Assembly: GCA_022448725.1 (NCBI GenBank)
Contig: JAKUTR010000009.1
Coordinates: 1-64,000, forward strand
DNA: 64,000 nt
Direction: 5' to 3'
From: SAR202 cluster bacterium
GTDB taxonomy: Bacteria > Chloroflexota > Dehalococcoidia > Lucifugimonadales > VXLM01
Shown here: positions 35,930 to 45,356 of the stretch, piece after piece
Layout of the letters: every line of letters starts with the position of its first letter
Numbering within the stretch: position 1 is the first letter of the stretch
The notes under the pieces: generated by a model
Seen by the model: only the letters and a program-made list of their open reading frames with translations
Told to the model about the DNA's origin: nothing
Database searches by the model: none
Position numbers and translations under genes: made by a program

Positions 35930-37030
35930 ATGAACTACACGGTCACCGTACTGCCTGGAGACGGAATCGGTCCTGAAGTAATTGGGGAAACGATCAAGGT
36001 ATTCGAATCTATAAGTTCCCGGTATGGGCATCAATTTAATTTTCGCACAGGTGTAATTGGCGGCGCCGCAATTGATCAGTTTGGTACAGCGCTACCAGAC
36101 GATACCCTGCAAATGTGTAAAGACACGGATGCGGTACTTTTCGGAGCGGTAGGTGGACCAAAGTGGGACCACGTAAATGCTGCAGTGAGGCCAGAGCAAG
36201 GTATCCTCGCAATCCGCAAGGGTCTTGGCCTCTATGCGAACGTAAGACCAGTGAAAGTGTACCCCGCGATTATCAACTCGAGTCCAATAAAGCCGGAACT
36301 CCTCCAGAATGTCGACATGATTATCCTGAGAGAATTGACGGGCGGACTTTACTTTGGCAAACCCAAAAAGAGGTGGAAGACCCCCACAGGTAAACGCCGT
36401 GGAGTTGACACATTGAAATATACAGAAGAAGAGGTTGAACGAATCGTCCGTATGGGTTTTGAGATGGCGCGCGCCAGACGTAAGCGACTTACTTCAACCG
36501 ACAAGTTCAACGTTCTCGAATCATCACGTATGTGGAGAGAAGTTACAACGGAAGTTGCAACTGATTACCCCGATGTTGAACTCGAGCACATCTTAGCCGA
36601 CAACCTCGCTATGCAAATCATCCAAGACCCCGAGCGTTTCGATGTCATCGTAGCGGAGAACACATTTGGAGACATAATCTCTGATGAAGCCTCTGTATTA
36701 TGCGGATCACTGGGAATGCTTCCTTCAGCAAGTCTGTCAGGCCTAACCAGCACAAGTACTAGCGGTTCTCCAACTGTTAGTTTGTACGAGCCGATCCATG
36801 GTAGTGCTCCTGACATTGCCGGGAAAGGTATTGCAAATCCCATAGGTACGATCCTCAGTGGGGCTATGCTTCTACGCTATTCTTTCGGCCTACATGAGGA
36901 GGCGAATGCCATAGAGGCATCAGTTGAGGGGGTCCTTGCTGAGGGATATAGGACAGCAGATATCGCTAGTGTCGAAGATACTGTCGTGAGTACTCGTGAA
37001 ATAGGCGACGTTATAGCCGGCAGTCTGTAG
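35930..37030 (+). CDS. leuB: 3-isopropylmalate dehydrogenase
   Basis: A 366-residue NAD-dependent decarboxylating dehydrogenase of leucine synthesis. It starts VTVLPGDGIGPEVIGETIKV, has LRELTGGLYFGKPKKR, then TSTDKFNVLESSRMWREV and the substrate/metal segment DNLAMQIIQDPERFDVIVAENTFGDIISDEASVL (conserved Asp pair), and EPIHGSAPDIAGKGIANPIGTILSGAMLL for NAD binding. Tyr in the GGLYFG loop and the Leu-type substrate pocket favour LeuB over isocitrate or tartrate enzymes. Length is normal. AAGGAG stands 5 bases before the ATG. No other leu genes are in the window. Confidence 0.95.
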   Translation: MNYTVTVLPGDGIGPEVIGETIKVFESISSRYGHQFNFRTGVIGGAAIDQFGTALPDDTLQMCKDTDAVLFGAVGGPKWDHVNAAVRPEQGILAIRKGLGLYANVRPVKVYPAIINSSPIKPELLQNVDMIILRELTGGLYFGKPKKRWKTPTGKRRGVDTLKYTEEEVERIVRMGFEMARARRKRLTSTDKFNVLESSRMWREVTTEVATDYPDVELEHILADNLAMQIIQDPERFDVIVAENTFGDIISDEASVLCGSLGMLPSASLSGLTSTSTSGSPTVSLYEPIHGSAPDIAGKGIANPIGTILSGAMLLRYSFGLHEEANAIEASVEGVLAEGYRTADIASVEDTVVSTREIGDVIAGSL

Positions 37031-37116
37031 TCCCAATTGGGCAAGGAAAAAACACCACGGCCTAACCGAAGAGTTCGTTCGAGAACTGCATAATGCGTAT
37101 TCATCAGGTGCCTATG

Positions 37117-37587
37117 TCATCTACTTGCAAGTTCCATAATAATCTCCCACTCTTGCTCAGTCACAGGATGAATGGAAAGACGAGCTCGTTTCAGGAGTGA
37201 CATATTCTCGAGTCCGGGTGTTGCCTTAATTTGCGCCAAGCTAACATCATTGGACAGTGGTGCTTCAGCTCTAATATCAACCATGAACCAGCGGGGATTG
37301 TCCGGGGTGCTTTTGGGATCCGGATGAGCAGAATTCACATCCCATGCAGTACAGTCTGGATATGAATCTCTGATAACGATTGCAGTACCAACGATAGATG
37401 GGGGTTGGATATTGGAATGGTAGACCAGCACACCGTCCCCTACCTGGACGTCATCGCGTAGGTGGTTTCGTGCGGTATAGTTACGTACTCCGTCCCATTC
37501 AGCAGTCTGGTTATCTTCACTCACCAAGTCATCAAATGAGTAGTCGGACGGTTCGGACTTGAATAGCCAGTATCGTCGCGTGACCAT
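37117..37587 (-). CDS. EVE domain protein (modified-base / RNA-binding fold)
   Basis: A 156-residue EVE-domain protein, related to the PUA/YTH fold that reads modified nucleotides. It starts TRRYWLFKSEPSDYSFDDL and contains WDGVRNYTARNHLRDDVQVGDGVLVYHSN, then VGTAIVIRDSYPD and PRWFMVDIRAE, all typical. The start chosen is ATG at 37587, because AAGGAG lies 7 bases before it; a longer frame has no support. Bacterial EVE proteins are of unknown partner; some are fused to restriction enzymes, but no such gene is nearby. It is convergent with leuB. Confidence 0.9.
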   Translation of the reverse strand: MVTRRYWLFKSEPSDYSFDDLVSEDNQTAEWDGVRNYTARNHLRDDVQVGDGVLVYHSNIQPPSIVGTAIVIRDSYPDCTAWDVNSAHPDPKSTPDNPRWFMVDIRAEAPLSNDVSLAQIKATPGLENMSLLKRARLSIHPVTEQEWEIIMELASR

Positions 37588-37673
37588 AAATTCTCTCCTT
37601 ACGTTGATTACCTTGCATTGTAGCCGTTCTAATGCGACTATCACCGCCAATCGATTCGGAGACCAAGCTACCT

Positions 37674-37826
37674 ATGTATGTCACAAAGAATTGTAGAGTC
37701 GTTGTTATCGGTGCTGGCATAGCGGGTGCCACGGTAGAGATCCCACACTTCGGTAGGATTCATCAAGCAACGGTTCATCGAGCCCCTTTATGGGCTCCGA
37801 ACCATAAACGTATAACAAAGGAGTAG
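37674..37826 (+). pseudogene. Fragment of an FAD/NAD-binding oxidoreductase
   Basis: This 50-codon frame encodes CRVVVIGAGIAGATVE, a complete GxGxxG dinucleotide-binding start, and then about 28 residues that match no oxidoreductase and a stop. The following intact gene at 37829 begins with a comparable segment (VQVAVIGGGIVGCSVAYHL). The fragment has no ribosome binding site of its own, and its stop lies next to the ribosome binding site of the next gene. It looks like the broken remnant of a related FAD gene, from deletion or partial duplication. A short leader-like coding role cannot be excluded. Confidence 0.5.
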
Positions 37827-37828
37827 TT

Positions 37829-40282
37829 GTGAAACATGATCTGCCTAAACACGTCCAAGTTGCAGTTATAGGTGGCGGTATCGTGGGTTGCAGTGTTGCT
37901 TATCACCTTACAAAACTAGGATGGAACGATGTCATAGTTCTTGATCGCAAGACCATAGCGGGAGGGACCACTTGGCACGCTGCTGGCCTAGTCACCCAAT
38001 TGAGGGCGACTAGAACGATGATTGATATCAATCGGGTCGCAACTGATCTCTATCCGACTCTACACAAAGAAACAGGCATTGCTACGGGGTTTACTCAGAC
38101 TGGCAGTGTAACAGTGACACGTACTCAAGACCGGATGGATGAACTTAAAAGAACCCTTTCTTTAGGTCGGTGTTATGGGATCGAGATCAATGAGATCACT
38201 GCCGCTGAAGCGGGAGAGATGTGGCCACTAATGAGAATTGATGACCTTGAAGGCGGAATCTTTATACCCAAGGACGGCCAAACTATACCGGCTAGCACAG
38301 CTTTATCTGTTGCTAAGGGGGCCGAAATGGGTGGCGCCCGGATTTTCGAAAATGTTGGGGTGACCAATGTTAAAACTAAGGACGGACTGGTTACCGGTTT
38401 AACCACTGAGCAAGGGGAGATCTCTTGCGAGATAGTTGTACTGGCCGCAGGAATGTGGTCACAACAAATAGGCCTCAATACGGGCGTCAATGTCCCATTA
38501 CATGGCGCAGAGCATATGTGGCTAGTTACCAACAAGATGGGTATCCCTGCGGATATCACTTCTCTACGTGATCCGGACGAACAAATCTACTTCCGGCGTG
38601 ATGCCGAAGACCAAGGTGCAATCCTGATGGGAGGTTTCGAGTCTAGCGCGAAACCCTGGGGTGATGATGCAATCCCTAGTGACTACCACTTCGGTCTTTT
38701 AGAGCCAGACTGGGAACACTTCAAGGTCTTCTGGGAAAACGCGGTTCACCGTGTCCCAGCTATGAAAGATGCTGGCATAAACAGATTTTGTGTTAGTGCA
38801 GAAAGCTTTACACCAGATAATCGCTACCTAATGGGAGAGGCCCCCGAGGTGAAAAACTTTTACCTTGCCACCGGACTCAACTCGACAGGAATCGCAGCTG
38901 CACCCGGCGTGGGTAAAGCGATGGCTGAGTGGATAGTCAATGGTGCACCAACTATGGATCTTTGGGAAGTTGATATTAAACGATTCCATGCTTTCCAGGG
39001 CACGAAAAAATACCTACATGACCGCACAGTTGAAACAGTTGGAACGCTGTACGACAAACATTACCCACATCGACAAATGGAATCAGCTAGAGGGGCCCGG
39101 ACTTCTCCATTACATGATCGAATTGCAAACTTGGGTGCATGCTTCGGAGAGGTGACAGGCTTTGAGCGCCCCATGTGGTACGCACCCCCTGGACATTCCC
39201 CTAAGTATCACTACTCCTTTGGACGACAGAACTGGTTTGAATACTCTGCTAACGAGCACCAAGCGGTAAGAGAGACCGTTGGATTATTTGATCAGACGTC
39301 ATTCGGCAAATTATTACTGCAAGGTACAGACTCAGAGAGCGTTGCCCAAAAAATCTTTGCTGGTGACCTAGGAGTTGAACCAGGAACAGTGGTTTACACC
39401 GGGATGCTCAACGAGCGCGGAGGTTTTGAGGCTGACCTTACGGTCACCCGCACAGCAGAGGATCAATATCTAATTGTGACTGGGGGAGCTAGTACAACGC
39501 ATGACCTTACATGGATCAATGCTCACATCCCATCTGGCTCTCACGCATTCGTAACCAACGTAAGTTCAGCTCAAGTGGTGCTAGGACTCATGGGGCCCAA
39601 TTCCCGTGCACTCCTTACGGACCTATCTGGTGCGAACCTTACAAACCAAGAATTCCCTTTCATGACCTCCCGTATCATCTCCATCGGATATGCGCCAGTA
39701 CGAGCTACTCGAATCACCTACGTTGGTGAACTTGGCTGGGAACTTTACATACCGTCCGAGTTCGCATCCCACGTCTTCGATCACGTTATGGCATTAGCTA
39801 ACAAATATGAACTACGCACTGCAGGCTTTCATGCAATGGAATCCCTGAGACTAGAAAAAGCATACCGGGCGTGGGGACATGACATCGTGGATGTTGATAC
39901 TCCGATTGAGGCTGGGCTTTCCTTTGCTGTGGCATACGATAAAGATATTAATTTCATTGGACGAGAGGCCCTGTTACGACAACTTGACCAGGGGGTTACT
40001 CGCCGGTTTGCTTCTTTCACTCTAGCCGATCCAGAACCGCTACTACTCGGCAATGAACCCATCTACCGGAATAACAAGCTATGTGGACGTATTAGCTCAG
40101 GTGCGTTCGGCCATACTTTGGGGAAGTCTGTCGGGCTTGGTTACATTGAGAACCCCGAGGGGGTAACACCACCATGGATACGAGAAGGGGAGTATGAACT
40201 AGAACTAGCAGGTGAGCGACTGCCAGCGCATGTTTCTTTACGCGCACCATATGACCCTGAAGGCCAACGAGTACGAGCCTAG
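37829..40282 (+). CDS. Sarcosine/dimethylglycine dehydrogenase-like protein, FAD and GcvT domains
   Basis: An 817-residue two-domain enzyme that demethylates glycine derivatives. The FAD domain (about 1-400) starts VAVIGGGIVGCSVAYHLTKLG and has AGGTTWHAAGLVTQLR, where H50 is the likely covalent flavin attachment. The C-terminal half (about 420-817) is a GcvT/aminomethyltransferase domain that binds tetrahydrofolate, with ETVGLFDQTSFGKLLLQG, GELGWELYIPSEFA and FHAMESLRLEKAYRAWGHD. This matches sarcosine and dimethylglycine dehydrogenases, which pass the methyl group to THF. The start is GTG at 37829 with AAAGGAG 5 bases ahead. Exact substrate is not decided. Confidence 0.92.
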   Translation: MKHDLPKHVQVAVIGGGIVGCSVAYHLTKLGWNDVIVLDRKTIAGGTTWHAAGLVTQLRATRTMIDINRVATDLYPTLHKETGIATGFTQTGSVTVTRTQDRMDELKRTLSLGRCYGIEINEITAAEAGEMWPLMRIDDLEGGIFIPKDGQTIPASTALSVAKGAEMGGARIFENVGVTNVKTKDGLVTGLTTEQGEISCEIVVLAAGMWSQQIGLNTGVNVPLHGAEHMWLVTNKMGIPADITSLRDPDEQIYFRRDAEDQGAILMGGFESSAKPWGDDAIPSDYHFGLLEPDWEHFKVFWENAVHRVPAMKDAGINRFCVSAESFTPDNRYLMGEAPEVKNFYLATGLNSTGIAAAPGVGKAMAEWIVNGAPTMDLWEVDIKRFHAFQGTKKYLHDRTVETVGTLYDKHYPHRQMESARGARTSPLHDRIANLGACFGEVTGFERPMWYAPPGHSPKYHYSFGRQNWFEYSANEHQAVRETVGLFDQTSFGKLLLQGTDSESVAQKIFAGDLGVEPGTVVYTGMLNERGGFEADLTVTRTAEDQYLIVTGGASTTHDLTWINAHIPSGSHAFVTNVSSAQVVLGLMGPNSRALLTDLSGANLTNQEFPFMTSRIISIGYAPVRATRITYVGELGWELYIPSEFASHVFDHVMALANKYELRTAGFHAMESLRLEKAYRAWGHDIVDVDTPIEAGLSFAVAYDKDINFIGREALLRQLDQGVTRRFASFTLADPEPLLLGNEPIYRNNKLCGRISSGAFGHTLGKSVGLGYIENPEGVTPPWIREGEYELELAGERLPAHVSLRAPYDPEGQRVRA

Positions 40283-40380
40283 GTATTCATCCTTGATATT
40301 GATAACAAAATCTGTAGAATTCGATATGCTCGAGAGCACACGCTAAAACTCCTACATCAATACGAATCTGGAGGGTCACT

Positions 40381-41268
40381 ATTCCTACATATAGCCTCGC
40401 ATCCGCGTTGTTTAGTCTAGCTGATGGAGAATTTGACGGTGATCACATCAGCGCGATTCGATCCGTCGCTGCCACTGGCTTTACAGAGACCGAATTATCC
40501 GCAGAAGGACCTGAATGGCAGCGCGTTGCCGGACCTGATCCACGGCCATATAGAAAAACGTTGGAAGAGTCAGGAGTTTGGGCACATACCATCCACGCGC
40601 CATTCACAACCGTAAACCTCGCGAGCTTCAACGAAGATGAACGACTGGACGGGGTTGAACGAGTAGCAGGCGCTATGCGCTTTCTTGCTGAACTAGGTGG
40701 CAGGACGATCATTGTACACTCCACCGGTAAACCAACCGATCCCAAAGCAGAGCCGTACTACACTTTAACCAACGTTGGGAAAGCAACTGAAAACGCTCAT
40801 CGATCCATCGCTGATCTGATACCTGTAGCAGAGGAAACAAACGTCCGATTAGCCTTAGAAAACCTGCCCGGTCGTGGATCGCCACGACCACTGGAAACCA
40901 TGCAGGAGCTGCGCTCTTTCATGGCAGACCTCCCAGAGAAGTATGTCGGTATTTGCCACGATATTGGTCATTCTCGACTTCGTCATCTCGATATCGCTGA
41001 TGAGGCGCGTATCGCATCCGAACGCTTATACGCATTACATATTCAAGACGGTTCGACCACAGACGATGACCATCTACCGCCAGGGCACGGTGTGCTGAAT
41101 TTTGACGCCTTTGGCAAGGCATTAAATGACATAAATTTTGACGGAGCTTGGACACTAGAAGTACTCGGGCAAAACCACCCCGGCACTATAGAGGACGTCG
41201 CGATAGAGTGTGCCGCAATTCACGATCAATGGCGAGAACAAGGAATGGGTGACGTCAAGCCAAGGTAG
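40381..41268 (+). CDS. Sugar phosphate isomerase/epimerase-like TIM-barrel protein (AP_endonuc_2)
   Basis: A TIM-barrel protein of the xylose isomerase-like family, 295 residues if started at ATT. GWAHTIHAP-like strand (VWAHTIHAPFTTVNL), RTIIVHSTGK, VRLALENLPGRG, GICHDIGHSRL and ALHIQDG carry the usual Glu, His and Asp metal ligands in order. The ATT at 40381 is favoured because GGAGGG (40370-40375) stands 5 bases before it and the segment PTYSLASALFSL extends the first strand; the alternative TTG at 40408 has no such site and no ATG, GTG or TTG lies between the upstream in-frame stop and ATT. It may act on a sugar or hydroxy acid; function is not known. Confidence 0.8.
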   Translation: MPTYSLASALFSLADGEFDGDHISAIRSVAATGFTETELSAEGPEWQRVAGPDPRPYRKTLEESGVWAHTIHAPFTTVNLASFNEDERLDGVERVAGAMRFLAELGGRTIIVHSTGKPTDPKAEPYYTLTNVGKATENAHRSIADLIPVAEETNVRLALENLPGRGSPRPLETMQELRSFMADLPEKYVGICHDIGHSRLRHLDIADEARIASERLYALHIQDGSTTDDDHLPPGHGVLNFDAFGKALNDINFDGAWTLEVLGQNHPGTIEDVAIECAAIHDQWREQGMGDVKPR

Positions 41269-41392
41269 GGGTTATGGAGTCTCATATCTGATACTTCTCA
41301 CAACCGCACAACTCGATGAGGATCACCCGAACTCCACATCCGTGGGATTCCTAAACTGGTCATCCGAAGTGCACACCGGTCGCTTGTAGTGC

Positions 41393-41433
41393 CGGAAAAT
41401 GCGGAACCGTTAAGAGAACTCCCGCATTTTCCG
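41393..41433 (+). terminator. Likely terminator after the TIM-barrel isomerase gene
   Basis: A perfect 12-bp stem (CGGAAAATGCGG at 41393-41404 and its complement at 41422-41433) with a 17-base loop is followed by TTTG. It lies in the spacer between two convergent genes. The loop is long and the T tract short, so its strength is uncertain. Confidence 0.5.
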
Positions 41434-41461
41434 TTTGATGCTACGTAGTTTAGCTACTCAA

Positions 41462-43519
41462 CTATAAGAACAGTGGGGCAAACACAAGAGCCACGATCGA
41501 CATCAGCTTGAGTAAGATATTCAGCGCAGGGCCTGAAGTATCCTTGAACGGATCTCCCACTGTATCTCCAACCACTACTGCCGCATGCTGATCAGTACCC
41601 TTCCCGCCATGGTGTCCCGCCTCAACGTACTTTTTAGCATTGTCCCAAGCGCCCCCAGCATTTGCCATCATAATCGCTAACAAAAACCCGGTTGCGATCG
41701 CCCCTACAAGCATACCGCCCAGAGCCTCTGCTCCAAGAAGTGATCCTACAACTACAGGAGCTGCTATAGCTATCAGGCCTGGAACTACCATCTCTCGCAT
41801 CGCTCCGCGTGTACTGATGTCAACGGCGCGCGCATAGTCAGCTTCAGCAGTACCATCCATCAAGCCAGCAATCTCACGGAACTGACGCCTGACCTCTTGT
41901 ACCATCGCTCCAGCAGCCCGCCCAACCGCCTGCATAGTGAGCGCAGCAAATAGGAAAGGCATCAAGCTACCCAGAATGAGGCCCATCAGAACGTTTATAT
42001 CCAGAAGGTCAAAAACTTCAACCTTTGTCACTTCTGCATACGCCGCTAGTAGCGCTAGCGCAGTGAGTACTGCTGAACCTATCGCAAACCCCTTTCCTGT
42101 CGCCGCGGTAGTATTGCCAAGAGAGTCGAGGGCGTCTGTACGTTCGCGAACTTCGGGGTCAAGCCCTGCCTGCTCCGCAATACCTCCAGCATTTTAGGCA
42201 ACAGGTCCATAATCGTCTGTAGCCAAAGTAATCCCAAGCGTTGAAAGCATTCCAACGGCTGCAAGAGCTACACCGTAGGTGTCAGCCAAACTGTACGCCA
42301 ACCACATCGCGATTACCACCACGATTCCAGGGACCAACGTGCTCAGCATGCCAAGCCCTAATCCTCCAATAATAACCGTAGCCGGGCCTGTTTCAGACTG
42401 CGCAGCTAAATCTCGAGTAAATCGATACTCATAGGAGGTCGCCACCTCTGAAGCCGTGCCTATCACCTGTCCAGCAACCAAGCCTGTAAGAATTACCCAG
42501 AAAAGTTCAAACGGTAGTTCGAGCAAGGGGATGAGGATACCAGCCCCAATTAGTACTAGAATCCCTGATGAGAATATCCCGATTCGAAGAGCCCACAATA
42601 ACCGCCCCATGGAGGCCCCTTCACTGGTCCTAATCAGGAATGTCCCTATAATCGAAGCGACTATACCAATTGATGCAATCAGAATAGGGAGAAGGAAGAG
42701 ATTATGATCAAAGTTGCCTTTCACATCAGTTAAATCAGCGGATAAACCTAATGCACCAGCACCCACTGCGGCGAGTGCAAGGGTCGCAATAATTGAGCCC
42801 ACGTACGACTCGAAGAGGTCTGCTCCCATCCCAGCAACGTCGCCGACGTTATCGCCTACGTTGTCCGCTATTGTCGCTGGGTTCCGAGGGTCATCTTCAG
42901 GGATCCCTGCCTCCACCTTACCTACGAGGTCTGCTCCTACGTCTGCTGCTTTGGTGTATATGCCACCACCAACTCGGGCAAAGAGCGCTATTGAGGACGC
43001 TCCCATTCCAAAACCCGCAACAACACCGATATCTTTGAAAACCCAGTATAGGACAACCACACCGATCAACCCGATCCCAACGACTGAAAGTCCCATCACA
43101 GTGCCACTGTTAAATGCAAGGCGTAGAGCTGGATTTAAGCCTTCCTGCGCCTTAACGGTAGTCCGAGTATTGGCTCGAACCGCAATGCTCATCCCGATGT
43201 ACCCCGCGAGAGCTGAACCAACCGCGCCCACTAGGTAAGCGATAGCAGTCCAAGGAACATTCCGCTCCTCGGATAGGTTAACTTTACCAAGTATGTCGTA
43301 GTCAATGAACGCGGCAATAATGACAACAACCGCGACAACGAAAATTGCGAGGAACGTATACTCTCGTCGCAGAAACGCATTGGCTCCTTCCTGCACAGCC
43401 TGGCCTATGAATCGGACTCGCTCATTGCCCTGTCCCTCTTTGAGGATCCTGAGAGTTAAATACAGAGCGAACAGCAGACCTATAACAGCGGCTGCTATAG
43501 CGGCATAGAGAATTTCCAT
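41462..43519 (-). pseudogene. hppA: K+-dependent membrane pyrophosphatase, interrupted by an in-frame TAA
   Basis: Read through, this is a 685-codon membrane-bound pyrophosphatase that pumps H+ or Na+ with energy from PPi. The part before the stop has many helices and VGKVEAGIPEDDPRNPATIADNVGDNVGD, the PPi-binding loop. The TAA at 42194-42196 replaces the Asp of GPVADNAGGIAE, a conserved substrate-site motif. The same frame continues with [20 protein letters not shown] and [16 protein letters not shown]; Ala in GNTTAA marks the K+-dependent type. [19 protein letters not shown] ends the protein. A GGGGG site precedes the ATG at 43519. The rest shows no decay. It is either a fresh null allele, a consensus error or a recoded gene. 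Confidence 0.8.
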
Positions 43520-43665
43520 TTTCCCCCCTTAAAACAACCTGTCGCCATCAGTATCGGAGACTGGTATAAGAAACGTCCAGAAAAGCGCGGATAAAGGTAG
43601 CACAGGGGCTTATGGAGGTCAATGACATCCAAGAATAATACCCCTCAATGCCCATTCCCAATAAC

Positions 43666-44310
43666 TTAGGAGTCTTGCAATTCAAGTAGTTTTGACTCTA
43701 GGTGCCTCTGTCTCAAAGAGAGCGTCAAGTCACCCCTGGTACGCTCCATCGTCCCTCTTACCATATCAGTGCTACGTCTCAAACCACGAGTTACTGCTTC
43801 GGGAAAATCCATCGATGCCAAAACGGAATATATCTCATCCATCGCATCAAGTAGTTCCTCGCAACGCGTGAAATCATTATGTCGAAGAGAGTCCAGAATA
43901 TGGCGCCGCAATTCCCCAACCGTGTCGGCTAATCCTGCAAGGTATGGGCCAGCCCCTACCTGCAATTCATGGGGCATAGGTAGCGTTTTTCCTTCAATAA
44001 AGGCCAGTGTTGTTGCTAGCTCAACATACTCCTTAAGGGCATCCTCAACATACCCTCCGTAGTAGACGTTTGGATAACTGTCCTTGAACCTACCGATATC
44101 CTTCACTAACTTTTGCACCTCAGAAAGAAGCTGATGAGCCTGGTCAAACTCTTTTCTGTGTGTCGCTCGGATACCGTTAGCCGAGTTCCTAACAACAGAT
44201 CTCGAGATATTTAAGGCTTCTTCACGAGCAGAATGTATCTCGGCAAAGTTTCCTTGGCTAAACTCTGCTATTTCCCCCAATTCTGTTTTGCGGTCAGGTA
44301 TATTCCCCAC
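43666..44310 (-). CDS. Translin family protein
   Basis: A 214-residue helical protein of the translin/TRAX family, nucleic-acid-binding proteins common in eukaryotes and archaea and uncommon in bacteria. YVEDALKEYVELATTLAFIEG, GAGPYLAGLADTVGELRRHIL and GLRRSTDMVRGTMERTRGDLTLSLRQRHLESKL match the family, including acidic residues at the places used by TRAX-type RNases (Glu in KEYVE, Asp in STDMVR). The start chosen is GTG at 44310, 13 bases after the thiE stop, with AGAGG 6 bases ahead; a longer frame would overlap thiE. It may be an RNA-binding protein or a nuclease. Confidence 0.83.
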   Translation of the reverse strand: MGNIPDRKTELGEIAEFSQGNFAEIHSAREEALNISRSVVRNSANGIRATHRKEFDQAHQLLSEVQKLVKDIGRFKDSYPNVYYGGYVEDALKEYVELATTLAFIEGKTLPMPHELQVGAGPYLAGLADTVGELRRHILDSLRHNDFTRCEELLDAMDEIYSVLASMDFPEAVTRGLRRSTDMVRGTMERTRGDLTLSLRQRHLESKLLELQDS

Positions 44311-44323
44311 TTCACACCTCTTG

Positions 44324-45298
44324 TTAAGCATTATTGATGACGTCAGAGAGTTTGCTAGCTGCTGATTGCACATCATCTTTCATTGTTACGGCACTGATTA
44401 CAGAAACAGCGTCAGCTCCAGCACGAACAACTTGTGCAGCGTTCTCTAGGTTGATGCCGCCAATTGCCACCACAGGCTTCGATACGGTGGCCTTAGCTTG
44501 TTCTACTCCAACGATCCCAATCGCCCGTCTATTACCTTTACCTACGGTCTGGGTAGCAAAGACCGCTCCGACCGCAACGTAATCAACCCCATGTTGCACA
44601 GAAGCTAACACCTCATGAAGCGAGTTGTTTGAGCGCCCCACCAACTGCCCACAGCGTAGTATCTGCCGAACATCAGCTACTGATAGATCTTCTTGACCAA
44701 TATGCAGCCCCGATGCATTACTGAGCTTAGCTACAGTCGGGTCGTCATTACAGATAAACAAACGTTGGTAATCATCACATATCATTTTTAGCATCTTCGC
44801 AGTCTTCAAAAACTCGGCAGAAGCACCACTTTTGTTCCTTAACTGAAGAACGTTTGCTCCTCCTTTTAAAGCGGCTTCCGAAACCTCGATCACAGATCGT
44901 CCTTTTGTTGCCTCAGGATCCACAATCACATATAAGCCCTGAATCTGCCTCCCAACCGCTGTTCGATGATCTTCTATTACCCTCTGGGTTGCCCGCCCCA
45001 TGACTGTGCTTACCCTCGCACACCATTGCTTCAATGTCGGCATATCGGCAATGGTTTCTAATACAGCCACTGCTTCACGAGTTTGGTGGATATTGGTATC
45101 TAAAGTTGTAGATCGTTCTCCCGCCGGAAATCTGCCAGTGGGTTGTTTAATCACCAAATCAACACCTTTTACTAGGTTGATTGACTGTCGAACCCTCTGA
45201 ATGTCTGATTCCAGACTAGGAGACCCACAAAAAGACGTTTCAACTAAGTACAGGTTCTCAATAACTGTTTGGATCTGACCGGTTATTAAAGAGTTCAT
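44324..45298 (-). CDS. thiE: Thiamine-phosphate synthase with N-terminal ThiD2-like domain
   Basis: A 324-residue protein. The C-terminal part (about 117-324) is a thiamine-phosphate synthase: GLYVIVDPEA, GGANVLQLRNKSG, LFICNDDPTVA, GLHIGQEDLSV, VGRSNNSLHEV, YVAVGAVFATQT and PVVAIGGINLENA. It joins HMP-PP and THZ-P to make thiamine phosphate. The first 115 residues resemble the ThiD2 domain found before ThiE in some bacteria (STTLDTNIHQTREAVAVLE and ATQRVIEDHRTAVG match that domain's LDANxxRAREGLRVxE and R..H). In ThiE the SNNS loop differs from the usual S.H, so the pyrophosphate end may be altered. Translin follows 13 bases later. Confidence 0.87.
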   Translation of the reverse strand: MNSLITGQIQTVIENLYLVETSFCGSPSLESDIQRVRQSINLVKGVDLVIKQPTGRFPAGERSTTLDTNIHQTREAVAVLETIADMPTLKQWCARVSTVMGRATQRVIEDHRTAVGRQIQGLYVIVDPEATKGRSVIEVSEAALKGGANVLQLRNKSGASAEFLKTAKMLKMICDDYQRLFICNDDPTVAKLSNASGLHIGQEDLSVADVRQILRCGQLVGRSNNSLHEVLASVQHGVDYVAVGAVFATQTVGKGNRRAIGIVGVEQAKATVSKPVVAIGGINLENAAQVVRAGADAVSVISAVTMKDDVQSAASKLSDVINNA

Positions 45299-45356
45299 AG
45301 CAGGGTAAGATTTATCGTATCAGCACAGGTAAAGATGTTAGCTCTCAAAAACCTTT

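Noticed and set aside
41462-42031. Separate 189-residue protein made from the ATG at 42031
   Set aside because: It begins in the middle of a conserved pyrophosphatase region; the same frame continues upstream to the TAA, so it is part of the interrupted gene.
42079-42264. Restart of translation at the ATG overlapping the pyrophosphatase TAA
   Set aside because: The ATG at the TAAAATG junction is in another frame and yields a 61-residue product unrelated to the family.
42714-43238. 174-residue open frame on the plus strand
   Set aside because: Antisense of the pyrophosphatase helices; proline/threonine-rich shadow sequence.
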